A DNA stretch of 64,000 bases from an uncultured Bacteroidales bacterium. Lineage in GTDB: Bacteria > Bacteroidota > Bacteroidia > Bacteroidales > P3. The stretch lies in the NCBI GenBank assembly GCA_900316965.1, contig ONEY01000001.1, forward strand, positions 186,001 through 250,000. The letters are read 5' to 3'. Below, in pieces: positions 35,007 through 43,383 of this stretch; within the stretch, counting starts at the first letter, position 1, and every line of letters starts with the position of its first letter. The position numbers and the translations under genes were made by a program. The notes beneath the pieces are model-generated. The model was given only the letters and a program-made list of their open reading frames with translations. It did not search any database and was not told the origin of the DNA.

Positions 35007-35456
35007 TTAAGCATTGACTAATTTGGGAGAATAATACCTATGAAGTGTGGCTATACGTTCGAGGGCACAAGATGGGTCAATACCATTGATGACGAAATCG
35101 AGACGAACTGTCGAACCTCCATCAAGGAAAGTTACCTTGTCGGAAAGAGAATGCATCAAAAAAATACCTTTGCATTGATCCGACAAATCACAATTCACCT
35201 TATCATAATCGAACCCTTCGCCTTGGTCAGAAATTGTAAAGAAAACACCACCCTTGCACTTATCACCAACAATAACCACTGATTTTGCAGAATCATTCTT
35301 ATTGCCATGAATTATAGCATTCTTGACAGCTTGAATGAGTGAAATGGAAATAGAACCGGCATAATTGTTGATATTATAAGTGTCACAAAATACACTTATA
35401 AACTTTTCAACTTCTATGATATTATCTTCAGATGACTGAATTACAATCCTTTCCAT
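35007..35456 (-). CDS. Anti-sigma factor-type ATP-binding protein (RsbW-like HATPase)
   Basis: 149 residues in a GHKL/HATPase_c fold: N-box AVKNAIIHGN (about residues 43-52), G1 box DQGEGFD, and a G2-like loop CKGIFLMHSLSD. These single-domain kinases (RsbW, SpoIIAB) bind a sigma factor or phosphorylate an STAS-domain antagonist. No STAS protein, PP2C phosphatase or sigma factor is beside it, so the partner is elsewhere or the role differs. Downstream of the DUF4175 gene on the same strand (124-base gap). Confidence 0.82.
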   Translation of the reverse strand: MERIVIQSSEDNIIEVEKFISVFCDTYNINNYAGSISISLIQAVKNAIIHGNKNDSAKSVVIVGDKCKGGVFFTISDQGEGFDYDKVNCDLSDQCKGIFLMHSLSDKVTFLDGGSTVRLDFVINGIDPSCALERIATLHRYYSPKLVNA

Positions 35457-35580
35457 GTCACATTCAAATATTATTCCAAATACAAATTTACAAAAAAAAT
35501 TTAATAATATTAAAATTTTTCACAAATGTGTAGTCAAAGAAAAAAAAAAAACGATAAGTAAAAGGCGATAAGATAGATGA

Positions 35581-38500
35581 TTACAGATTGAAGAAATAAT
35601 CATTCACCTTGTTACGATAAAAACCATTAAAAGAGGGTGGGGTAGAGTGGAAAAGCTCTGTATTGCGCTCTTTAAGTTTCTTATATTCCTCTAAATCGCC
35701 TTGTGACGGTTGATACACATCCTTTCCTTCTGTGCTTTCTCTACGTTCCTCTTTTTCACGTTGCATTTCAGCCTTCTCGTGCTGCAGAAGACGGGTCATA
35801 ATTTGTTGCTGACGATTGAGAGTTTGATTAGTTATAGTTTTATTAACTAAGTCAGTCTCTGTTTGTTCCATCTGACGCATGATATCTTCTATCTCTTTTG
35901 AAAGTTTAGAGTTTCCACCGCTTTGATCCTTTAGTTCCTGACCATATTGCTGCATCATTCGACGTATCTGTTCCTGCTGAGCAGCCATCTTGGCGAACTC
36001 AGAACTCATAGAATTTTTGTTGCCTATCTTTGACCGTCCGTCAGATTTTTTACCTTGTTTTTCAAGCTCTTTTTTAAGCGATTGCATTTGTTTGTTCAGT
36101 TCCTCCTGCATCTGGCGCAATGATTTTGGCGAAGGATTTTTACCAGGATTAGAGCAGTTGGTTTTCATCTTCATACCAGGCTTTTTACAGCTTCCTGACT
36201 TTTTCTGCTGCTGATTTTGACGCATTTGATTCTGCAGTTGGTCAAGAGATTCGGCAAGAACCAAGGAAAGATTATTAAGCGATGTCATCGCATATTGCAT
36301 GCTTCTTGACGATGTAGTGTTGCGGAAATTATTGTAAATCGACTGGTTGTACTGAAGAAGGCCGGCAAGCGACTTGGCTACATTGCTGTTGATCGAAGCT
36401 AGCTCTTTGTTGACCACCGAAGCCACAGCTACCTGTCTTTTGGCAATAGCACGTAAAGAATCCTCGACGTTACGAAAATCCTCCTTTAAAAGGTTTTGTT
36501 CGGCAATTACTGTTTGATATTTGGGGTCTTGAATGTTGATAGCATTAATCTTCGAAATCAATGACTCTTGATTGAATGAGAGTTGAACCAAATTTTTGAG
36601 AATACGACGTATCTGTTCGGAATCCTCAGCCAAATCCTCCTGCTCCAAATCTGTCTGAGCCTCAGCCAATTGTTCTGACAATTTCTTTAAGTCATTAGCA
36701 GCTTCTTTTTGCGACTTGGAGGCGTCTTTTTCTTTACCTTTCGATAGCTTATTTTCAGAATCTTTCTGTTCGTTTTGAATTTTTTGTTGCAGTTCTTGGT
36801 CAGCCTTGAAATCGGCAGGTTGTTCAAGATTTTTATAATCCTTTTGTATTTGCTCTATATCTTTTTGAAGCTGTTTAAAGTCCTCTGAAAGTTTCTGCTG
36901 TTCTTTCAACTTGCTTTGATTATCATCATGCTTTTCGGCCAGTTTTTCCTGTTTTACAGCCAGTTCATCGGCTTTCTTGACAGCTTGCTCAACCTTCTTT
37001 TCAATCTCGAGGCGTTTCATCAACTCGATATTCTGATCCAATTGTTTTTCGAGATCTTCATTCTTCAGTTTGAGGTTTTCCAGCTCTTCTTGAACCTTTT
37101 TCTTGTCCATTTCATTCATCAGTCGCTCCATTTCTTTCATCATCTCCTTCATTTCCTCTGTTAAGACCTCATCAAAAAGACGATCTAACTCCTTTTGCTT
37201 TTCAAGAAGTTGTTCACTCTGATCTCTATATTTTTGTTCAAGACGCTGATCCTCTTTCATTTGCTGACGCATTTGCTGAAGTTGGTTTTTAACCTCCTCC
37301 TGCTTCTTTTTCAATTCCTCAAGCTGTTGCTTATCTTGCCAGTTCAATTCTTTTTTATCAACAAGATGACGCATCATCTCGTTGATTTCCTCTTGTATTT
37401 TGCGAAGGTCGGAAATGGATAATTCGGCCTGTTTTCCTATTTCCGAAGATGATTGGTTAAGAATCTTGTCAATTTCTTCTTCTGTAGGAACCTGAATCTC
37501 GAAAGATTGAGATTTAGAGGATTTTGCACCATTCACAGCGTCATTGTCCCAAACCTCGAAATAGTAGTTGAGATGGTCGCCGGGATTAAGAGTAATCTGT
37601 GAAAAATCGAAGGAATAGAAGAACTCTTGCGAAGCGTTGGAAGTGATGGCTACAGGGATAACCTCAGTTTTAGAGGAAGAATCAACCTGGTTAGTGCGAA
37701 CCATCACAAAATTGAGCTTGGAAAAGCCGTAGTCGTCCTTTATCTGCCCCTTAAAGAAATGACGGTCAGGCATAAGAGAATCCTTGACTTGCATTACAGC
37801 TATCATCGGGAAAGCATCTTCGACAACAGAGACAGAGTAGGAGAGAGTATCGGAGACAATCTTAGTATTGTTGGCGAAGAAAGAATAAGAGAACGACTGC
37901 ATAGCTCTAACACCAGTCTTAACTCTGCCATTATTCTTAAGGAATAAAGCCTTGGTTAGGTCATTATTAATGAAAAAGAGGGAGTCGGCATCTTTTGTTT
38001 GGAATGACCACTCGATCTGAGTGCCCTTAGGGACGGTGATGTCGCCGACATTCATCAACGATTCTGACTCAAGCCCCGTATAGGCAGGGTAGGAGAGTCT
38101 CACCTGGAAATTAAGCACAGCGGGACGGGGAATAACATCTATAGTATAAGGACGAGAAAGAACACCTACTGCCTGAAACTGAAAATCCTGTGAGTGATTG
38201 ATGTTTTTGATAAGGTAGCTATAGTGAGTATTATCAATTTTTTTCATCCTATAGTTGTTACCATTGAGGATAATGGTTACACTCTCAGGAATCTCGTTGC
38301 CTTCGACCGAAACAGTAACAAGAAAGTCATCTTGCTGGAAAGTAGTCAAATCCTTATTACCCAGGATAAAAGAAAATGGTGCAGGACGTTCATAAAAAGT
38401 ACCGTGGTCGATGATTCGTTTAGATGGTTCGGTAATAAAAGACGGAGCCACAATAAGAGAAACGACAATGAAAAGCAGCGGTATTGCGACATACTTGACA

Positions 38501-38961
38501 TACTTGACATTACCACGCAAATCAATAGCATTAACAAAAGGAATGGGGCTTAGCTGTTTTGTTTTTTGCTCAATACTAGCTTGAAGCAACTCGTTGTAGG
38601 CAGATGAATCCATCTCCTGCAGCTGCAATAAGTTGAGCAATTTGTCGTTAACTTCAGGGAAGTGGTCGCCGATGATTGTCGCGGCGGTTTGGAAAGAAAT
38701 CCTTTTACCGAGGCGAAACATCTTAAGCAAAGGTATTGCCACAAAATAGGTGACAATGAAAGTCATGGCGACGATGAAAAACCAGAAGAGGAAGGTTCGT
38801 ACAGAGACGCTAAAGTATCCAAAATATTCCAATACAACGATGACAATGTAAAGTACCAAAAGGAAGGCCGCAGAATAGAGAAGTCCTTTCAGAAGCCTGT
38901 TTTTGTAGTACTTGCGAATAAAAGCATCAAGTTTATCTATTATGGATGACTGTGACGACAC
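35581..38961 (-). CDS. DUF4175-type giant membrane coiled-coil protein
   Basis: 1126 residues. Two membrane helices near the N-terminus (about 27-47 and 54-77) and a third at about 152-172, then a beta-rich periplasmic part (about 180-500, with a repeat of Ig-like strands), then about 600 residues of K/E/Q-rich heptads predicted to be long coiled coils, broken by a low-complexity segment with several Cys (KKSGSCKKPGMKMKTNC). Matches the DUF4175 architecture of Bacteroidota. Function unknown; the layout suggests an envelope-spanning scaffold. Start at 38961; no terminator was seen between it and the HATPase gene. Confidence 0.82.
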   Translation of the reverse strand: MSSQSSIIDKLDAFIRKYYKNRLLKGLLYSAAFLLVLYIVIVVLEYFGYFSVSVRTFLFWFFIVAMTFIVTYFVAIPLLKMFRLGKRISFQTAATIIGDHFPEVNDKLLNLLQLQEMDSSAYNELLQASIEQKTKQLSPIPFVNAIDLRGNVKYVKYVAIPLLFIVVSLIVAPSFITEPSKRIIDHGTFYERPAPFSFILGNKDLTTFQQDDFLVTVSVEGNEIPESVTIILNGNNYRMKKIDNTHYSYLIKNINHSQDFQFQAVGVLSRPYTIDVIPRPAVLNFQVRLSYPAYTGLESESLMNVGDITVPKGTQIEWSFQTKDADSLFFINNDLTKALFLKNNGRVKTGVRAMQSFSYSFFANNTKIVSDTLSYSVSVVEDAFPMIAVMQVKDSLMPDRHFFKGQIKDDYGFSKLNFVMVRTNQVDSSSKTEVIPVAITSNASQEFFYSFDFSQITLNPGDHLNYYFEVWDNDAVNGAKSSKSQSFEIQVPTEEEIDKILNQSSSEIGKQAELSISDLRKIQEEINEMMRHLVDKKELNWQDKQQLEELKKKQEEVKNQLQQMRQQMKEDQRLEQKYRDQSEQLLEKQKELDRLFDEVLTEEMKEMMKEMERLMNEMDKKKVQEELENLKLKNEDLEKQLDQNIELMKRLEIEKKVEQAVKKADELAVKQEKLAEKHDDNQSKLKEQQKLSEDFKQLQKDIEQIQKDYKNLEQPADFKADQELQQKIQNEQKDSENKLSKGKEKDASKSQKEAANDLKKLSEQLAEAQTDLEQEDLAEDSEQIRRILKNLVQLSFNQESLISKINAINIQDPKYQTVIAEQNLLKEDFRNVEDSLRAIAKRQVAVASVVNKELASINSNVAKSLAGLLQYNQSIYNNFRNTTSSRSMQYAMTSLNNLSLVLAESLDQLQNQMRQNQQQKKSGSCKKPGMKMKTNCSNPGKNPSPKSLRQMQEELNKQMQSLKKELEKQGKKSDGRSKIGNKNSMSSEFAKMAAQQEQIRRMMQQYGQELKDQSGGNSKLSKEIEDIMRQMEQTETDLVNKTITNQTLNRQQQIMTRLLQHEKAEMQREKEERRESTEGKDVYQPSQGDLEEYKKLKERNTELFHSTPPSFNGFYRNKVNDYFFNL

Positions 38962-39171
38962 TATAACTACAATAATAAGATCATAATAATATAATTATGA
39001 AAAACGCCAAAGAATAATAATTATTGTCTATTATGGCAAAAATGGAGACAAGCGGTTATTATGGGTACGATATTTTACACAAATCGTGTAAAAAAAGGAT
39101 GCAAATAGATACATATATAGCAAACGATTTATAAAATAATAATAACACCGTTTAACAAAACACAATAAAAT

Positions 39172-39570
39172 ATGAAAACATTGAAGAAACTAACCATGCT
39201 GTTTTTTGTTGCAGCAACAATTATGACGACGATGTCATGCAAAAAGGAGACGGGAATTGAAGAAAACCAGCTTTATGGGAAATGGAAACTACCCTCCGAC
39301 GTAGAGTATGCTGAATTTCAAAACAGTATTATGGAAATCAAGAGCGACCACACAGTTATAATGCATGTAAGGGATTGGGAAATAACATACTCATGGACAT
39401 TGAGCGACGATCGTTTTTTTGCCACACGCGATGTCAACGGCGTAAAAGCCGACATTGAGTTTACCATTGCCGAAATAAATACAAAAACTATGAAAATAGC
39501 TGGTACTTACGTGGTCAAAAGTTCAATAACACAAAGTTATAACATCAGCGGCATTATGACTAAAATGTAA
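39172..39570 (+). CDS. Small lipocalin-like lipoprotein
   Basis: 132 residues: signal peptide with lipobox at Cys23 (TTMSC), a Lys-Lys-Glu start of the mature part, then LYGKWKL and a beta-barrel-like series ending in the GIMTKM strand, as in the Bacteroidota lipocalin-like domain family. Likely an outer-membrane or periplasmic lipoprotein; ligand unknown. It ends in its own terminator. Confidence 0.75.
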   Translation: MKTLKKLTMLFFVAATIMTTMSCKKETGIEENQLYGKWKLPSDVEYAEFQNSIMEIKSDHTVIMHVRDWEITYSWTLSDDRFFATRDVNGVKADIEFTIAEINTKTMKIAGTYVVKSSITQSYNISGIMTKM

Positions 39571-39606
39571 AGGCGCATCTGATATTCTCTTTTTATAAAT
39601 CGTTGT

Positions 39607-39635
39607 GGGTGCCAGTTATAGTGGCACCCTTTTTT
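39607..39635 (+). terminator. Terminator after the lipocalin-like gene
   Basis: Perfect 8-bp stem GGGTGCCA (39607-39614) with TGGCACCC (39622-39629), 7-base loop, then six T. Confidence 0.9.
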
Positions 39636-39716
39636 GTAACACTATCATTTATCCACTTTCACATCCACAATACACCTGGTTTCAACCCTAATTATAGGTA
39701 ATTCAGAAATAATGTG

Positions 39717-39724
39717 TATCTTTG
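39717..39724 (+). promoter_or_regulatory. -7 element for the second SDR gene
   Basis: TATCTTTG, 19 bases before the ATG at 39744. Because it lies downstream of an in-frame GTG at 39714, it fixes the protein start at 39744. No TTTG at -33. Confidence 0.55.
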
Positions 39725-39743
39725 CATTTCAAAACAACAAAAA

Positions 39744-40544
39744 ATGAATAAAGTAATCCTAATTACAGGAGCCTCATCAGGTTTTGGCAAAGCCATAGCT
39801 GAACGCCTGGCAGCAAAGGGCAACATTGTTTATGGTACAAGCCGCAAAGAGAAGGAAGACAAAAACATACGCTTTTTGGTTGTTGATGTCCGCGACCGAC
39901 AGACAATAGATAACGCCGTAAACCATATTGTAGAAGAAAGTGGTCGTATAGATGTTGTCGTTAACAATGCCGGCATGGGTATTGGAGGATCTCTAGAGCT
40001 TGCCACCAACGAAGAAATAGAGCTTCAAATGGGGACAAACTTCAGGGGTTGTGTCAACGTTTGCCAATCGGTGCTTCCAATAATGAGAGAGCAGGGGGGA
40101 GGCCAGATAATCAACCTCAGCTCCATAGGAGGAGTTATGGGGCTTCCCTATCAAGGCTTCTATTCGGCATCAAAATTTGCCATAGAGGGTTTTACAGAGG
40201 CCCTTGCCGCCGAAGTGCGTGGATTTGGAATCAAAGTGAGCATGGTAGAACCAGGAGACTTTGCCACCAACTTCACCGCCCGAAGGGTTAACAGCGAAGC
40301 GACGTCAAAAAACGCCTCCTATTCGCAGAGTTTTGCCAGAAGCCTATCCATTATCGAGAAAGAGGAGAATGGCGGCCTAAAGCCCGAAATATTGGCAAAA
40401 AAGATAGAAAAAATAATAAATACCCGCCATCCTCGATTACGCTACGTGGTGGCAAATTTGGAACAAAAACTGTCGGTGCTGCTGAAAAGAATAATTCCCG
40501 GCAACTGGATGGTGAGTATTTTGAGAAATTATTACAAAGTATAA
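39744..40544 (+). CDS. Short-chain dehydrogenase/reductase (candidate ketosphinganine reductase)
   Basis: 266 residues from the ATG at 39744. TGASSGFG at 8-15, NNAG, catalytic YSASK and a C-terminal helical tail (KLSVLLKRIIPGNWM) that may touch membrane. Of the broad COG0300-type SDR group that includes 3-ketodihydrosphingosine reductases. It lies close to, but not in the same transcript as, the serine palmitoyltransferase and acyltransferase genes (convergent, the small Cys-motif gene between), so a sphingolipid role is a guess. Not close to the SDR at 422-1222 (different loop sequences). Confidence 0.8.
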   Translation: MNKVILITGASSGFGKAIAERLAAKGNIVYGTSRKEKEDKNIRFLVVDVRDRQTIDNAVNHIVEESGRIDVVVNNAGMGIGGSLELATNEEIELQMGTNFRGCVNVCQSVLPIMREQGGGQIINLSSIGGVMGLPYQGFYSASKFAIEGFTEALAAEVRGFGIKVSMVEPGDFATNFTARRVNSEATSKNASYSQSFARSLSIIEKEENGGLKPEILAKKIEKIINTRHPRLRYVVANLEQKLSVLLKRIIPGNWMVSILRNYYKV

Positions 40545-40556
40545 TTAAATAACGAT

Positions 40557-40928
40557 ATGAATAATAAAGGTAAAGAAGTTTGCGAATACCTTAAAACAAT
40601 CCGCAAGCAAATCGCAAAAGAGAACGGTATTGAGTTGGAAGAGAGAGAATGCCAATACGAAGGGCCTTGCAAAGGCACATGTCCTCGTTGCGATGCCGAA
40701 TTGAAGCAGCTGGAGAACGCCGTCACAAAACGCGGAATATTGAGCAAGGCGGCTATTGTGGCAGGCGTTACGCTAAGTCTTGCGGCAACCTGTACAGATG
40801 TTCAAGGCGATGTGCCTTGCGATAATGAGCGATGTGACGATATTGACTATCCTGAAGACACTATCCAAAGTCATAATAATGAAAAAGCCTCAATAGATTA
40901 TGAGGCTATAGATAATGATATAGAATAG
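40557..40928 (+). CDS. Small Cys-motif protein of unknown function
   Basis: 123 residues. Conserved-looking module: VCEYLKTIRKQIAKENGIE, then a Cys cluster CQYEGPCKGTCPRC (Cys32, 38, 42, 45) followed by DAELKQLE, then a hydrophobic stretch AAIVAGVTLSLAAT (about 65-78) ending at Cys79, which may be a membrane helix or poor lipobox, then an acidic tail. I have seen this kind of 'xECxxxGxCxGTCPxC' leader only as unnamed Bacteroidales proteins; a zinc or Fe-S site is plausible. It starts 12 bases after the SDR gene stop, same strand, so likely co-transcribed. Confidence 0.7.
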   Translation: MNNKGKEVCEYLKTIRKQIAKENGIELEERECQYEGPCKGTCPRCDAELKQLENAVTKRGILSKAAIVAGVTLSLAATCTDVQGDVPCDNERCDDIDYPEDTIQSHNNEKASIDYEAIDNDIE

Positions 40929-40933
40929 TTTTT

Positions 40934-42055
40934 TTAGATTTCTTTGCCAAATATGGCGCGTTTCATAAGGGGTTCTGTCTGATAGGTAGTACCCCATATT
41001 TTTTCTGCCTCATTGCCAATAATCTGAGGATTGGTGTAAGCCCAAGTGACGTTGTTTTTGATGGCGTTGCGATTCATCTCAGCATAGTAGATGGAATGAA
41101 CTCCACGTTTCTGCCAATCGGGGTGCACTCCGTTGAGCAGCAAATCGATAGTATCATATTTGCGTAAACCCCTCAACAGATGGTACCAACCGAATGGGAA
41201 GAGATGTCCGTTAGCTTTCTTGTAAGCCTCGGTAAGGCTGGGGATGCTGAGGCCGAAGGCGACAAGATTGTCGTCCTTGTCGACAACGAAGTTGACAAAG
41301 TCGAGGTTGACGAAAGGGAAATACTCTTTGATATAGACGTCTATTTCCTTATCGGTCATAGGGACAAAGTCGTATAAATCCTTGAAGGCGTCGTTGAGGG
41401 TGTGGAAAAACTTACGAGCATATGGGTATACCTCTTTGCGTTTTTTGAAACGCAAAAGCTTGAGGTTGTAACGCTGCAGAATAAGCTCATTGATACGAGC
41501 CACCTTGTCGGGAATAGGTTGGCTGGCTGGCATTTTGTATTGCTGCCAGCGGCATTTGATGATGCAGCCGAGGCGTTCGATGAATTTGATGTAATATTCA
41601 GGGTTGTAGAGAGTGCTGAGATTCTGTCTGGCGTCGAAGCCCTCGATAACCCAGCATTCCTTATCCATATCGGTAAAACCAAAGGGGCCTTCAATTTCAG
41701 TCATTCCTTTGGATTTACCATACTCGACGACCTTATCGAAAAGAGCCTTGCAAACATCGAAATCCTCGATAAAGTCGAACCATCCAAAACGCACAGCTTT
41801 CTTGTTCCAATGCTCGTTGACGCTATGGTTGATGATGGCTGCGACGCGGCCAACGACGACGCCGTCTCTCAAGGCGAGATAAGTCTGCAAATCGCAATGT
41901 TCGAGCGAAGGGTTCTTGTCGGTAAGGAGAGCTCTCTCGTCGCGGTTGAGAGGAGGCAAATAGGTAGGCACATCTTTGAAAAGCTTGTTAGGGAAAGCTA
42001 TAAATTTGTTTAGGTCGCGGCGACTTTCAACTTTGCGTATTTCGATGGTGCTCAT
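40934..42055 (-). CDS. GNAT-like acyltransferase next to SPT (candidate bacterial ceramide synthase)
   Basis: 373 residues in the acyl-CoA N-acyltransferase (GNAT) superfamily: FIAFPNKLFKDVPTYLPPL at the N-terminus, EGPFGFTDMDKE with a central beta-strand pair, and the C-terminal HPDWQKRGVHSIYYAEM like a CoA-binding loop (R/Q-x-x-G-x-G/A). No membrane helix. It is 70 bases downstream of the serine palmitoyltransferase gene, same strand. In Caulobacter the bacterial ceramide synthase is likewise a GNAT-type protein clustered with SPT, so this protein may acylate (dihydro)sphingosine; the link is by context and fold, not sequence proof. Confidence 0.6.
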   Translation of the reverse strand: MSTIEIRKVESRRDLNKFIAFPNKLFKDVPTYLPPLNRDERALLTDKNPSLEHCDLQTYLALRDGVVVGRVAAIINHSVNEHWNKKAVRFGWFDFIEDFDVCKALFDKVVEYGKSKGMTEIEGPFGFTDMDKECWVIEGFDARQNLSTLYNPEYYIKFIERLGCIIKCRWQQYKMPASQPIPDKVARINELILQRYNLKLLRFKKRKEVYPYARKFFHTLNDAFKDLYDFVPMTDKEIDVYIKEYFPFVNLDFVNFVVDKDDNLVAFGLSIPSLTEAYKKANGHLFPFGWYHLLRGLRKYDTIDLLLNGVHPDWQKRGVHSIYYAEMNRNAIKNNVTWAYTNPQIIGNEAEKIWGTTYQTEPLMKRAIFGKEI

Positions 42056-42125
42056 GATAGTATAGTGTTAGAATGGTTCAAAGAAAGATAGAACAAGACG
42101 TTACATGGGAAACGTCATGCTGTTG

Positions 42126-43313
42126 TTATTGCAAAAGTCCAAGTTTCTTGAAACATTTGACTGTCTTCTCGACGGCGAAATCAACATGTTCGATGGTGTG
42201 AGTTGCCATCCAAGCCAAACGAATGAGGGTGTCCTCGGGAGGTACAGCAGGAGAGATGACGGGATTGACAAATACGCCTTCGTCGAGGAGCATTTTGGTG
42301 ACCATGAATGTTTTTTCGTTGTCACGAACATAGAGAGGGATGATGGGAGTTTCGGTGTTGCCGATCTCAAAGCCTGCCTCGCGGAAAGACTTGAGGGCGT
42401 AGTTAGACACTTTCCAAAGATTTTCCTGACGTTCTGGTTCGCTGCGCATTATCTCGATAGCTGCGATGACCGAAGCAGTAGCTGATGGGGGTATGCTGGC
42501 TGTAAAGATGTAGGGACGGACGTTGTGGCGCATCCAGTTGATAGTGTCTTTGTCGGCAGCGATGAAACCGCCGATGGAAGCCAGGGATTTGGAGAATGTG
42601 CCCATGATGAGGTCGGTTTTGTCGAGGAGGTTGAAGTGGTCGGTAACTCCACGTCCCTCGCAGCCAAAGACGCCGAGGCCATGAGCCTCGTCGACCATAA
42701 GCGAAGCCTGGTATTTTTCGCAGATAGCGTGCATTTCGGGCAATTTGGCTACGTCGCCTTCCATGCTGAAAACGCCGTCGGTGACAACGAGCTTGGCGGC
42801 GTCGATAGGACAACGTTGCAGAACGCGTTCCAGATCCTGCATATTGTTATGCTTGTATTTCAAGGTGTTGGCGAAAGTTAGGCGTTTACCTTCGATGATG
42901 GAGGCATGATCCATTTCGTCGAAGATGACATAGTCGCCACGACCTGTGACACAAGGTATGACGCCGGAATTGGCTTGGAAACCCGCCGAGAAAAGCATAA
43001 CGCCATCCTTGCCGAGGAATTCGGAAAGGATGTTCTCGAGCTGTATGTGGATGTCGAGGGTGCCGTTGAGGAAGGGAGAGCCCGCGCAACCAGTACCGTA
43101 TTTATCGATAGCAGCTTTGGCGGCCTCTTTGATCTTAGGGTGGTTGGTGAGGCCAAGATAGCTATTGGAACCGAGCATGAGGACTTTGCGTCCGTTCATG
43201 GTAACCATAGTGTCCTGGTCGCTTGAAATTTCTCTAAAATAAGGATAAACCCCTTTGGCTTTGGCTTCTTGGGGAGCTGTGTATCTTGCAAGTTTTTGTT
43301 GCAGTGGCTTCAT
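42126..43313 (-). CDS. spt: Serine palmitoyltransferase (alpha-oxoamine synthase family)
   Basis: 395 residues. Condenses L-serine with palmitoyl- (or branched acyl-) CoA to 3-ketosphinganine, the first step of sphingolipid synthesis. Motifs of the family: GTGCAGSP, FDEMDHASI with His136, DEAHGLG at 208-214 and the PLP lysine Lys242 in GTFSKSLASIGGF. The TFSKSLAS-GGF form is that of SPT rather than of KBL (which has GKALGG) or BioF. Soluble, with no membrane anchor, as in other bacteria. Upstream of the GNAT-like gene in the same transcript. Bacteroidota sphingolipids go to the outer membrane and act on hosts. Confidence 0.88.
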   Translation of the reverse strand: MKPLQQKLARYTAPQEAKAKGVYPYFREISSDQDTMVTMNGRKVLMLGSNSYLGLTNHPKIKEAAKAAIDKYGTGCAGSPFLNGTLDIHIQLENILSEFLGKDGVMLFSAGFQANSGVIPCVTGRGDYVIFDEMDHASIIEGKRLTFANTLKYKHNNMQDLERVLQRCPIDAAKLVVTDGVFSMEGDVAKLPEMHAICEKYQASLMVDEAHGLGVFGCEGRGVTDHFNLLDKTDLIMGTFSKSLASIGGFIAADKDTINWMRHNVRPYIFTASIPPSATASVIAAIEIMRSEPERQENLWKVSNYALKSFREAGFEIGNTETPIIPLYVRDNEKTFMVTKMLLDEGVFVNPVISPAVPPEDTLIRLAWMATHTIEHVDFAVEKTVKCFKKLGLLQ

Positions 43314-43383
43314 TAAAATAATATAAAATATATATACGGTTTAAAAGTGCAAAATAACAAAAAAAAAATGAAAAATATGGTAG

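Noticed and set aside
39073..39093. Hairpin TTTTACAC-AAATC-GTGTAAAA before the lipocalin-like gene
   Set aside because: Short AT-rich stem, not followed by T on the useful strand; may be an operator but nothing supports it.
39649..39657. TTATCCACT, one base from a DnaA box
   Set aside because: A single near-match in 64 kb is expected by chance; no cluster of boxes was seen.
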